A stretch of DNA of 64,000 nucleotides. Source: Kitasatospora phosalacinea. GTDB lineage: Bacteria > Actinomycetota > Actinomycetes > Streptomycetales > Streptomycetaceae. A program made the position numbers and the translations under genes. Shown in pieces: positions 42,616-51,252 of this stretch (within the stretch, counting starts at the first letter, position 1; each line of letters begins with the position of its first letter). The stretch covers positions 66,997-130,996 of the forward strand of contig NZ_JNWZ01000008.1 of NCBI RefSeq assembly GCF_000716545.1, in the 5' to 3' direction. The notes below the pieces were generated by a model. That model was not told the origin of the DNA, did no database searches, and saw nothing but the letters and a program-made list of their open reading frames with translations.

Positions 42616-45390
42616 GTGGAGCACGAGCGCGCGCAGGCGGACAACGGGTACCCGCAGCACTGGGAGGCGGACGTCCTGCTGCGGGACGGCGGGACGGCCC
42701 GGATCCGGCCGATCACGGCGGACGACGCCGAGCGGCTGGTGGAGTTCTACGAGCAGGTCTCGGACCAGTCGAAGTACTTCCGCTTCTTCGCCCCGTACCC
42801 GCGCCTGTCCGACAAGGACGTCCGCCGCTTCACGCAGCACGACTACGTGAACCGGGTCGGCCTGGCGCTGGTGGTGCGGGACAGGTTCGTCGCCACCGTC
42901 CGCTACGACCGGACCGACAAGGACGGCATGCCGTCCACCACCGGCACCGACGCCGAGGTCGCGTTCCTGGTGCAGGACGCGCACCAGGGCCGGGGCATCG
43001 CCTCCGCGCTGCTGGAGCACATCGCCGCGGTCGCGCAGGAGCGCGGCATCCGCCGGTTCACCGCCGAGGTGCTGCCGGAGAACCGGAAGATGGTGAAGGT
43101 CTTCACCGACGCCGGGTACACCCAGCGGCGCAGCTTCGCCGACGGCGTGGTGCACCTGGAGTTCGACCTGGAGCCGACCGCCGCCTCGCTCGCCGTGATG
43201 CGCGCCCGCGAGCACCGCGCCGAGGCCCGCTCGGTGCAGCGCCTGCTCACGCCCCGCTCGATCGCCGTGGTCGGCGTCTCGCGCAACCCGCAGTCGGTCG
43301 GCCGGGCGCTGCTGCGCGACGTCCGCTCCGGCTTCGACGGCCCGGTGTACGCGGTGAACCGGGGCGCCGAGCCGGGCACCGAACTGGAGGGCGTGCCGAC
43401 GTACCGCTCGGTGCTGGACGTCCCCGGGCCGGTGGACCTCGCGGTGATCGCCGTGCCCGAGCCGTCCGTCCCCGGCGCGGTCGCCGAGTGCGGCGCGCAC
43501 GGCGTGCGGGGCCTGGTGGTGGTGAGCGCCGGGTACGCCGAGACCGGGCCGGACGGGCGGGACCGGCAGCGCGCCCTGGTGCGGCAGGCCCGGGCGGCCG
43601 GCATGCGGGTGATCGGCCCGAACGCGTTCGGGCTGCTCAACACCGACCCCGAGCGCCGGCTGAACGCCTCGCTCGCCCCCGTGCTGCCCGAGCGCGGGCC
43701 GTTCGGCGTGTTCTGCCAGTCCGGGGCGATCGGGGTGGCCCTGCTGGAGGCCGCGCACCGGCGCGGCACGGGCATCTCCACGTTCGCCTCGGTCGGCAAC
43801 CGGGCCGACGTCTCCGGCAACGACCTGCTGCAGTACTGGGAGGAGGACGCCGCCACCGAGGTGGTGCTGCTCTACCTGGAGTCCTTCGGCAACCCGCGCA
43901 AGTTCACCCGGATCGCCCGCCGACTGGCCGCCGCCAAGCCGGTCGTGGTGCTCAAGGGCGCCCGGCACACCGGCAGCCTGCCGCCCGGCCACGCCGTCCA
44001 GCCCGCCGCCACCCGGCTGCGCGACGCCACCGTGGACGCCCTGTTCCAGCAGGCGGGCGTGATCCGGGTGGACACCATCACCGAACTCCTCGACACCGGC
44101 GAACTGCTCGCCCGCCAGCCGCTGCCGCAGGGCAACCGGGTCGCCGTCGTCGGCAACTCCGACTCGCTCGGCCTGCTCACCTACGACACCTGCCTGAGCG
44201 CCGGCCTGCGCCCCCGCACCCCCGTCGACCTGACCACCGGCGCCGGCGGCGAGAACTTCCGGATCGCCCTGGACACCGCGCTCACCGACCCGGGCACCGA
44301 CGCGGTGATCGCCGTCGCCATCCCGCCGATCGGCGTGCACGGCCCCGAGGCCGCCCCCGAACTCGTCGAGGACGCCCCCGAGATCGCCCGGGCCCTGCTG
44401 GACGCGGCCGAGCGCGGCCGGGAACTCGGCAAACCGCTGCTGCTCGCCCACCTCGCGCTGCCCGCGCTGGTCGCCCGGCTGCGGACCGGGGGAGTGCCCG
44501 CCTACCCGGCCCCCGAGCGCGCCGTGCACGCGCTGGCCGACGCCGTCCGCTACGCGAAGTGGCGCCGCCGCAGCGCCGAGGCCGAGGAGACCGCCCGCGT
44601 CCCCGAACTGGACGGCGTCGACGAGCACGCCGCCCGCGCCCTGGTCGAGCGCGCCCTGACCAGCCGGGAGGCGGTCGCCGCCCGGCTGCAGGCCGGCGGC
44701 GCCCGGGTCACCCTGCCCGACGCCGAGGCCGCCGAACTGCTCGGCCACTACGGCATCCCGGTCAGCCCGACGCTGCCCGCCCCCGACGAGGCGAGCGCCG
44801 TCAAGGCCGCCGCCACCCTCGGCTACCCCGTCGCCCTGAAGGCCACCGCCGAGCACCTGCGCCACCGCCCCGACCTGGGCAGCGTCCGGCTCGACCTGAC
44901 CGGCGAGGCCGAACTGCGCCGGGCCCACCGCGAACTGGACGCCCTGCTGGGCGGCGCCGCGCAGGCCGAACTGGTGGTGCAGCGGCTCGCCCCGCGCGGC
45001 GTGGACACCGTGATCGGCGCGGCCGTCGACCCGGCCGTCGGCACCATCCTGTCCTTCGGCCTCTCCGGCGCCCCCGCCGAACTGCTCGGCGACGTCGCCC
45101 ACCGCCTGGTCCCCGCCACCGACCGGGACGTGGCCGAGCTGATCCGCGAAGTGCGGGCCGCCCCGCTGCTGTTCGGCTGGCGCGGCGCCGAGGCCGTCGA
45201 CACCGGCGCGCTGGAGGAACTGCTGCTGCGGGTCTCCCGCCTCGTCGACGACCTGCCCGAGGTCGCCTCGGTCGACCTGGAGCCCGTCGTGGTCGCCCCG
45301 CACGGCCTGGCCGTGCTCGGCGCCCGGGTCCGGATCGCCCCGCTGCCGGTCCGCACCGATCTGGGGCCGCGCGCCATGAGCACGCTGTAA
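42616..45390 (+). CDS. GNAT acetyltransferase fused to NDP-forming acyl-CoA synthetase
   Basis: A 924-aa fusion. Residues 1-200 form a GNAT domain (RIRPITADD, AFLVQDAHQGRGIASALLEH). Then come a CoA-binding Rossmann domain (SIAVVGVSRNPQSVGRALL), a ligase domain (GPFGVFCQSGAIGVAL) and an ATP-grasp domain (LLGHYGIPVSPTLPA, YPVALKATAEHL). Proteins of this layout act as protein lysine acetyltransferases (Pat type); the synthetase part is often a sensor rather than an enzyme. GTG 42616 follows TACTCT (42603-42608) by 7 nt and lacks a ribosome site, so it is probably leaderless. Confidence 0.88.
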   Translation: MEHERAQADNGYPQHWEADVLLRDGGTARIRPITADDAERLVEFYEQVSDQSKYFRFFAPYPRLSDKDVRRFTQHDYVNRVGLALVVRDRFVATVRYDRTDKDGMPSTTGTDAEVAFLVQDAHQGRGIASALLEHIAAVAQERGIRRFTAEVLPENRKMVKVFTDAGYTQRRSFADGVVHLEFDLEPTAASLAVMRAREHRAEARSVQRLLTPRSIAVVGVSRNPQSVGRALLRDVRSGFDGPVYAVNRGAEPGTELEGVPTYRSVLDVPGPVDLAVIAVPEPSVPGAVAECGAHGVRGLVVVSAGYAETGPDGRDRQRALVRQARAAGMRVIGPNAFGLLNTDPERRLNASLAPVLPERGPFGVFCQSGAIGVALLEAAHRRGTGISTFASVGNRADVSGNDLLQYWEEDAATEVVLLYLESFGNPRKFTRIARRLAAAKPVVVLKGARHTGSLPPGHAVQPAATRLRDATVDALFQQAGVIRVDTITELLDTGELLARQPLPQGNRVAVVGNSDSLGLLTYDTCLSAGLRPRTPVDLTTGAGGENFRIALDTALTDPGTDAVIAVAIPPIGVHGPEAAPELVEDAPEIARALLDAAERGRELGKPLLLAHLALPALVARLRTGGVPAYPAPERAVHALADAVRYAKWRRRSAEAEETARVPELDGVDEHAARALVERALTSREAVAARLQAGGARVTLPDAEAAELLGHYGIPVSPTLPAPDEASAVKAAATLGYPVALKATAEHLRHRPDLGSVRLDLTGEAELRRAHRELDALLGGAAQAELVVQRLAPRGVDTVIGAAVDPAVGTILSFGLSGAPAELLGDVAHRLVPATDRDVAELIREVRAAPLLFGWRGAEAVDTGALEELLLRVSRLVDDLPEVASVDLEPVVVAPHGLAVLGARVRIAPLPVRTDLGPRAMSTL

Positions 45391-45427
45391 CCTTGCGTGG
45401 TTGCCCGCTCGGCAGGACCGGGCGGCC

Positions 45428-45448
45428 CCCGGCCCCGCGAGGGCCGGG
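45428..45448 (+). terminator. Short hairpin after the acetyltransferase fusion gene
   Basis: CCCGGCCC and GGGCCGGG arms with a 5-base loop, 38 bases past the stop. Confidence 0.6.
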
Positions 45449-45501
45449 CGACCCGGCACAGTGCCACCCGCCGCAGTGGCGGGACATGCCAGGATGGAGA
45501 T

Positions 45502-46086
45502 ATGGCGAAGACCGGTACCACCACGCAGGACCTGCGGTCCGCGATCGAGCGCAGCGGCTACTACCCGGCGCTGGTCTCCGAGGCGGTGGAGTCCGCGGTG
45601 GGCCCCGAGCCGATCACCTCGTACCTGGTGCACCAGGAGACCACCTTCGACGCCAACGAGGTCCGCCGGCACGTCACCGTGCTGGTGCTCACCCCGTCCC
45701 GCTTCGTGGTCAGCCACACCGACGAGCAGAACGGCGACGCGGCCACCCCCGTCCCGTACGCCACCACCTCCACCGAGACCGTCCGCCTCGACCGGATCAC
45801 CTCCGTCGTGGTCAGCCGGATGGTCGCCAATCCCGAGACGTACACCCCCGGCACCCCGCCCCGCGAGGTCGTCCTCACCATCGGCTGGGGTGCCGTGCAG
45901 CGCCTCGACCTGGAGCCGGCCGGCTGCTCCGACCCCAACTGCGACGCGGACCACGGCTACACCGGCTCCGCCACCGCCGACGACCTGTCGCTGCGGGTCA
46001 GCGAGGCCGGGGACGGTCCGGAGACGGTCGCCCAGGCGCTGGTGTTCGCCCGGGCGCTGTCCGAAGCGACCGTGGCCAACGGCTGA
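45502..46086 (+). CDS. DUF5998 family protein
   Basis: A 194-aa cytoplasmic actinobacterial protein of unknown function. The sequence MAKTGTTTQDLRSAIERSGYY starts a helical segment, then a beta-rich core and CSDPNCDADHGYTG, a possible metal-binding turn. ATG 45502 is preceded by GGAGA and by CAGGAT (45490-45495), so either a leadered or leaderless start is possible. The phosphodiesterase gene begins 7 bases after it. Confidence 0.85.
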   Translation: MAKTGTTTQDLRSAIERSGYYPALVSEAVESAVGPEPITSYLVHQETTFDANEVRRHVTVLVLTPSRFVVSHTDEQNGDAATPVPYATTSTETVRLDRITSVVVSRMVANPETYTPGTPPREVVLTIGWGAVQRLDLEPAGCSDPNCDADHGYTGSATADDLSLRVSEAGDGPETVAQALVFARALSEATVANG

Positions 46087-46092
46087 CCTGGC

Positions 46093-47250
46093 ATGCACCA
46101 CGAGGACCACTACGACCTGCTCGACCCGGCCGACGCCCCCGCCCCGCGCTACGGCTGCGCCGCGCTCTCCGACCTGCTGCCCACGCTCGCGGCCGGCCTC
46201 GGCGTGCCCGGCTACCGCCCCGTGCTGCCGCTGGAGCCCGCCGACCGGGTCTGCGTCTTCCTGGTAGACGGCCTCGGCTGGGAGCTGATCCGGGCCAACC
46301 CCGACTGGGCGCCCTTCCTCAACTCGCTGGCGGCCGGGCACACCCCGATCACCGCCGGCTTCCCGTCCACCACCGCCACCTCACTGGCCTCGGTCGGCAC
46401 CGGCCTGCCGCCCGGGCAGCACGGCCTGGCCGGGTACACGGTGATGATCCCCGACAGCGGGCGGCTGATGAACCAGCTGCGCTGGAACCCGCCGGTCGAC
46501 CCGCACGCCTGGCAGCCCTACCCCACCGTCTTCGAGCTGGCGCACCAGGCCGGCGTGGCCACCGCCCAGGTCTCCTCCCCGCTGTTCGCCTCCACCCCGC
46601 TGACCCGGGTCGCCCTCTCCGGCGGCACCTTCCTCGGCCGCACCACCGGCGAGGAGCGCATCGACCGGGCCGCCGCCTGGCTGGCCGAGCACGACCGCGC
46701 CCTGGTCTACACGTACCTCAGCGAACTCGACGCGGCCGGGCACCGGTTCGGCGTCGACTCCGACGAGTGGCGATTGACCCTCTTCACGGTCGACCGCCTC
46801 GCCCGCCGCTTCGCCGAGCAGCTCCCGCCGCGCTCCGCGCTGTACGTCACCGCCGACCACGGGATGATCGACATCGCCCCCGAGAACCGGATCGACTTCG
46901 ACGAGGACTGGGAGCTCTCGGCCGGCGTCGCCCTGCTCGGCGGCGAGGGCCGGGCCCGCCACGTCTACGCCCACCCCGGCGCGGCCGGCGACGTGCACGC
47001 GGTGTGGAGCGAGGTGCTCGGCGAGCAGATGTGGGTCGCCACCCGCGAACAGGCCGTCGCCGCGGGCTGGTTCGGTCCCTCGGTGGACGAGCGCGTGCTG
47101 CCCCGGATCGGCGACGTGGTCGCCGCCGCCCGCGACGACATCGCGATCGTCGCCACCCGCAGCGAGCCCGGCGAGTCCCAGATGGTCGGCCTGCACGGTT
47201 CGATGACGCCCGTCGAACAGCTCGTCCCGCTGCTCGAAGTCCGCGGCTGA
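46093..47250 (+). CDS. Alkaline phosphatase superfamily nucleotide pyrophosphatase/phosphodiesterase
   Basis: A 385-aa metal-dependent hydrolase. FLVDGLGW gives the first metal Asp, PSTTATS the nucleophile Thr/Ser, and TADHGM the Asp-His metal pair; a further His is in QMVGLHGSM. No signal peptide, so cytoplasmic. It is co-directional with the DUF5998 and thymidine kinase genes, with gaps of 7 and 45 bases, likely one operon. Substrate unknown. Confidence 0.88.
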   Translation: MHHEDHYDLLDPADAPAPRYGCAALSDLLPTLAAGLGVPGYRPVLPLEPADRVCVFLVDGLGWELIRANPDWAPFLNSLAAGHTPITAGFPSTTATSLASVGTGLPPGQHGLAGYTVMIPDSGRLMNQLRWNPPVDPHAWQPYPTVFELAHQAGVATAQVSSPLFASTPLTRVALSGGTFLGRTTGEERIDRAAAWLAEHDRALVYTYLSELDAAGHRFGVDSDEWRLTLFTVDRLARRFAEQLPPRSALYVTADHGMIDIAPENRIDFDEDWELSAGVALLGGEGRARHVYAHPGAAGDVHAVWSEVLGEQMWVATREQAVAAGWFGPSVDERVLPRIGDVVAAARDDIAIVATRSEPGESQMVGLHGSMTPVEQLVPLLEVRG

Positions 47251-47295
47251 GCCCGCCCGTTCACCCCACCTCGTCCGAAAGGCTGCTGCCCCGCC

Positions 47296-47943
47296 ATGGC
47301 TGAACTGGTGTTCTTCTCGGGCACGATGGACTGCGGCAAGTCGACGCTCGCCCTCCAGATGGACCACAACCACTCCGCCCGCGGCCGCCGGGGCATCATC
47401 TTCACCCGCCACGACCGGGCCGGCGCCGCCACCATCTCCAGCCGGCTCGGCCTGCGCGCCGACGCCGTCGAGGTCGGCGACGCCTTCGAGTTCCAGGCGT
47501 ACGTCGTCCAACTGCTCTCGGCCGGCGGCAAGGTCGACTACCTGATCTGCGACGAGGCACAGTTCTTCTCCGCCGCGCAGATCGACCAACTCGCCCGAAT
47601 CGTCGACGAATTGGGCATCGACGTGTTCACCTTCGGGATCACCACCGACTTCCGCACCAGGCTCTTCCCCGGCTCCCAGCGGCTGATCGAGCTCGCCGAC
47701 CGGGTCGAGGTCCTCCAGGTCGAGGCACTGTGCTGGTGCGGCGCCCGCGCCACCCACAACGCCCGCACCGTCGGCGGCGTCATGGTCGTCGAGGGAGCCC
47801 AGGTCGTGGTCGGGGACGTCGCCGTCAACGAGGACGAGATCGGCTACGAGGTGCTCTGCCGCCGCCACCACCGCCGCCGCCTCACCGCCGCCACCGCCCG
47901 CGCCGCCGTCCTCTCCCCGGACGTCCTCCCCTTCGAGGGCTGA
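47296..47943 (+). CDS. tdk: Thymidine kinase
   Basis: A 215-aa type II (TK1-like) thymidine kinase that phosphorylates thymidine for salvage. The P-loop reads GTMDCGKST, the central DEAQFF motif binds the base region, and CWCGARATHNAR plus CRRHH supply the structural zinc ligands. AAAGGCTG precedes the ATG. The pair with dut at 62 kb covers dTTP supply. Confidence 0.93.
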   Translation: MAELVFFSGTMDCGKSTLALQMDHNHSARGRRGIIFTRHDRAGAATISSRLGLRADAVEVGDAFEFQAYVVQLLSAGGKVDYLICDEAQFFSAAQIDQLARIVDELGIDVFTFGITTDFRTRLFPGSQRLIELADRVEVLQVEALCWCGARATHNARTVGGVMVVEGAQVVVGDVAVNEDEIGYEVLCRRHHRRRLTAATARAAVLSPDVLPFEG

Positions 47944-48035
47944 CGGCCCCGGCGGGTCCGCCCCGGATCGTTTCACCGGGTGACGCGATCCCGCCCCGGG
48001 CCCCGACGGCCGCGCCCGCACGCCACAATGACGGC

Positions 48036-48863
48036 ATGACCTCGCCCCTGATCGGCGTCGCCGAACTCGCCGACGCGCTCGGCACCGCCCGCCCGCCCGT
48101 CCTGCTCGACATCCGCTGGGCGCTCGGCGGCCCGCCCGGCGCCGAGGAGTACGCCAAGGGCCACCTGCCCGGCGCGCACTTCCTCGACCTCGACCTCGAA
48201 CTCGCCGACCCGGCGGGCCCGGCCGGCCGCCACCCGCTGCCCGACCCCGACCGCCTCGCCACCGCGCTGCGCCGGGCCGGCGTCAGCGCGGACCGCCCCG
48301 TCGTCGCCTACGACGCCGGGCCCGCGCTCGCCGCCGCCCGCGCCTGGTGGCTGCTGCGCTGGGCCGGTCACGGCGACGTCCGCGTCCTCGACGGCGGCCT
48401 CGCCGCCTGGACCGCCGCCGGCCACCCGCTCACCACCGACACCCCGGCCCCCGGCGACGGCGACTTCAAGGTCGAACCCGGCCACCTGCCCACCGTCGAC
48501 GCCGAGGGCGCGGCCGAACTCGCCCGCACCGGTCTGCTCCTGGACGCCCGGGCCGGCGAGCGCTACCGCGGCGAGACCGAGCCGATCGACCCCCGGGCCG
48601 GCCACATCCCCGGCGCGGCCTCCGCCCCCACCACCGAGAACCTCGGCCCCGACGGCCGCTTCCTGCCCCCGGCGGCGCTGGCGGCCCGCTTCGCCGCGCT
48701 CCACGTCACCGACCCGGCCCGCACCGCCGTCTACTGCGGCTCCGGCGTCACGGCCGCCCACCAGCTCCTCGCCCTCACCGTCGCGGGCCACGAAGGCGCC
48801 GCCCTCTACCCGGGCTCCTGGAGCGAGTGGTCCGCGAACCCGGCCAATCCCGTGGAACTCTGA
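48036..48863 (+). CDS. Thiosulfate/3-mercaptopyruvate sulfurtransferase
   Basis: A 275-aa two-rhodanese-domain sulfurtransferase. Domain 1 contains LLDIRWALGG, and domain 2 carries the catalytic Cys in YCGSGVTAAHQL, close to the mercaptopyruvate type CGSGVT. ATG 48036 is preceded by CACAAT (48024-48029) with 6 nt between, so the mRNA is likely leaderless. Convergent with sepH. Confidence 0.88.
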   Translation: MTSPLIGVAELADALGTARPPVLLDIRWALGGPPGAEEYAKGHLPGAHFLDLDLELADPAGPAGRHPLPDPDRLATALRRAGVSADRPVVAYDAGPALAAARAWWLLRWAGHGDVRVLDGGLAAWTAAGHPLTTDTPAPGDGDFKVEPGHLPTVDAEGAAELARTGLLLDARAGERYRGETEPIDPRAGHIPGAASAPTTENLGPDGRFLPPAALAARFAALHVTDPARTAVYCGSGVTAAHQLLALTVAGHEGAALYPGSWSEWSANPANPVEL

Positions 48864-48909
48864 GGCGGACGGGGCGGGAGGGCCCTTGGTACGCGCTCCC
48901 GCAGGGGCC

Positions 48910-49968
48910 CTACTCGGGCTTCTTGCGCCGCGACCCGAAGACGATCTCGTCCCAGCTCGGCACCGTCGCCCGGCGCCCGGGGCGGACGCCGTCCGCCTCG
49001 GCCTGGCGGTCGGTGGTGCCGACCAGGCGGTCCCGGTGCGGGGCGACGGAGCGCGGCATCAGGATGTCCGCGTACGCGGAGCCCGCGCCGACGCTCGCGG
49101 CGGGGGCCGCCGTCTCCTCGACCTCCTCGGGCTCCTCGGTGACCGCGGTCTCCACGCTCGGCCCGACCGGGGTCAGGTCGCCGCGGTAGGAGGGGACCAC
49201 GTCCAGCAGGCTGGTCAGGGAGTCCCGCTCGGGGGCGGCCGCGGCCGCCGTCGCCGCGGCGGCGCCGGACTCCCGGGCCTCGCGGACCTGCATGATGCGG
49301 TCGGCGGAGGGCCGCTCGATCATCGGGCGGGCCGGGCGGTCCTGGGGGAGCCGGGCGATCCGCGGGATGAACGGGAAGACCGAGTCCTCCTCGCGCTCGA
49401 CGTTCTCGCCGATCAGCGCGCGGGCCTCGTCGTCGTTGGGCTGGACCAGCCGCCGGGGCGGGTCGTAGGACCAGCCGGCCCGCCGGTGCTCGCCCTCGGC
49501 GCGGTAGACGAGGACGACCTCCCAGGTGCCGTCGTCGCGGCGCCAGGAGTCCCAGCGTTCGGTGTCCTTCTCGGCGCCGCGCAGCGCGAGGCGCTCGGCG
49601 ACGGCCTCGCCGAGCTGCGGGCCGGTGGACTCGCCGTGGCGGCGGATCGCCGTCTTGCGGGCGCGCTCGGCCATGAAGGCGCGCTCGGCGAGGACCGGGC
49701 CCTCGAAGCGGCGGACGCGTTCCACCGAGATGCCGGCGGCCTGGGCGACCTCCTCCGCGGAGGCACCGGCTCGTATCCGCGCCTGGATGTCACGGGGGCG
49801 GAGGTGGCTCTCCACCTCGATCTCGATCTGGCCGAGCCGCGGGCGGTCACCCCGGACGGCGGCGCGCAGCCGCTCGTCGATCGGCAGGGTGTACTCCGTG
49901 CTGTCGGCAGCCTTGAGCACCAGCCGTGTGCCGTCATTGCTGACGGCCACGACGCGCAGTTCGGGCAC
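48910..49968 (-). CDS. sepH: Septation protein SepH (DUF3071)
   Basis: A 352-aa cell-division protein that stimulates FtsZ assembly at sporulation septa in Streptomyces. The N-terminus PELRVVAVSNDGTRLVLKAA matches known SepH exactly in style, followed by a helix-turn-helix-like motif (ASAEEVAQAAGISVERVRRFEGP). The C-terminal ~150 residues are variable and end in GSRRKKPE. GGGAGG lies 5 bases before GTG 49968; the frame continues upstream but is not coding. A palindrome lies 240 bases upstream. Confidence 0.93.
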   Translation of the reverse strand: MPELRVVAVSNDGTRLVLKAADSTEYTLPIDERLRAAVRGDRPRLGQIEIEVESHLRPRDIQARIRAGASAEEVAQAAGISVERVRRFEGPVLAERAFMAERARKTAIRRHGESTGPQLGEAVAERLALRGAEKDTERWDSWRRDDGTWEVVLVYRAEGEHRRAGWSYDPPRRLVQPNDDEARALIGENVEREEDSVFPFIPRIARLPQDRPARPMIERPSADRIMQVREARESGAAAATAAAAAPERDSLTSLLDVVPSYRGDLTPVGPSVETAVTEEPEEVEETAAPAASVGAGSAYADILMPRSVAPHRDRLVGTTDRQAEADGVRPGRRATVPSWDEIVFGSRRKKPE

Positions 49969-50439
49969 GGTTACCTCCCGGGTGGTGCCTGCCGACGTCA
50001 CCTGCGTCGCTGCTCCCGTACTGAGTGTGGCCTGCCCGCTGGCGAGTGGCCACAACCTTGCAGAGTTACCCGGCGTGTCGGGCTTCCACCCGGGCGCGCC
50101 GCTGTGGCACGGTTGCCTGTTTGCCACGTCGACGGTCGACATCGCACCCGGGCGCCCGGTCCAATCGTCTGACGGTTCGTCGACAACGAGTCCGAAGGCT
50201 CAGGCTCCACGAACAGTACTCCATTCGTGGCATCCGGAGGGGCGGCTCGCCGCTCAAGTCTCCCGCGAATCACCGGAATCTCAAGAGCGGGCACTCCATT
50301 GACCCGCCGACGATCAACTGACGGTGATCATCTTCACATATATCGACCGGGAAGAACCGGATTTTCGACCCTTGTGTCCTTCTTTGGGCAAGATGGAGAG
50401 GCTTGTTCGAAATTCCGACACACCGACCGAGGGACAGGG
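49969..50439. other. sepH upstream region with inverted repeat
   Basis: No gene seen. CCACGAA-N10-TTCGTGG (50207-50230) is a clear operator-like repeat; the spacer contains the palindrome AGTACT. A more AT-rich stretch (50330-50430) precedes the next gene. Confidence 0.6.
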
Positions 50440-51240
50440 ATGCCGCAGCAGAGGCAGCAGTTCGCGCACGGACCGGCCGCGGCCGAGCCGAAGGCGGAGC
50501 AGAGACGGCTCGACCTGACGGCCACTCAGGTCGCGGCGAGCGCCCTGGCGGCGGTGGCCGGTGCGGTGCTCGCCTCGGAACTCGGAGTGTACGGAACGAT
50601 ACTCGGTGCCGCCGTCGTCTCGGTGGGGGCGACCACCGGAAGCGCGCTCTTCCAGCACCTGTTCAAACGCACCGGGGAACAACTGCGCAACGCGGTGGAA
50701 CGCGGCACCGAATCCACTCCCGCCGCGCACCCCGCACCCGCCCCGCCGGGCGGAATCAGCCCGGACTGGAACGCCCCCCGGGTGCTGCGCGCGAAACGCC
50801 GCTGGACCTGGAAGTCGTACGCGGCGGTCTCCGCGCTGGTGTTCGTGCTCGCGATGGTGCCGGTCGTCGCGGTGGAACTCGCCGCGGGGAAGCCGATGCA
50901 CGACATCACCACCGGGCAGGAGGGCGGCGGCACCTCGTTCAACCCCTCGCGGCCGTCCGGCGAGGACCGGCAGCCGGCGGACCGGGACGACACCCCGTCC
51001 GCCGGGCCCTCCCCGACCGCCCCCGCGTCCTCGCCGTCACCGTCACCGTCGCCCACGCCGTCGCCGTCGTCCACGCCCGCGCCGTCGCCCGGCGGCCCGG
51101 CCGGGGCCGAGCCGTCCGGGGCCGCGTCCGCGCAGCCCTCGCCGAGCGTTCCGGCCGAGCCGTCCGTGCGGGCCCCGGCGCCGGACGCCGCCCCGAGCGC
51201 GCCGGACGCGCCGCCCGGGGCGGCGCGTCCGACCGGCTGA
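50440..51240 (+). CDS. Membrane protein with Ser/Pro-rich extracellular tail
   Basis: A 266-aa protein I do not recognise by family. Two to three hydrophobic stretches (residues ~28-68, and 125-147, LVFVLAMVPVVAVEL) flank a Pro/charged segment. The last ~110 residues are a Ser/Pro/Ala tail (SPSPSPTPSPSSTPAP) with no globular domain, likely outside the cell. ATG 50440 follows GAGGGACAGGG. It faces sepH across a 470-bp gap; a role in envelope or septum is only a guess. Confidence 0.75.
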   Translation: MPQQRQQFAHGPAAAEPKAEQRRLDLTATQVAASALAAVAGAVLASELGVYGTILGAAVVSVGATTGSALFQHLFKRTGEQLRNAVERGTESTPAAHPAPAPPGGISPDWNAPRVLRAKRRWTWKSYAAVSALVFVLAMVPVVAVELAAGKPMHDITTGQEGGGTSFNPSRPSGEDRQPADRDDTPSAGPSPTAPASSPSPSPSPTPSPSSTPAPSPGGPAGAEPSGAASAQPSPSVPAEPSVRAPAPDAAPSAPDAPPGAARPTG

Positions 51241-51252
51241 CGAGGGGGCGGG

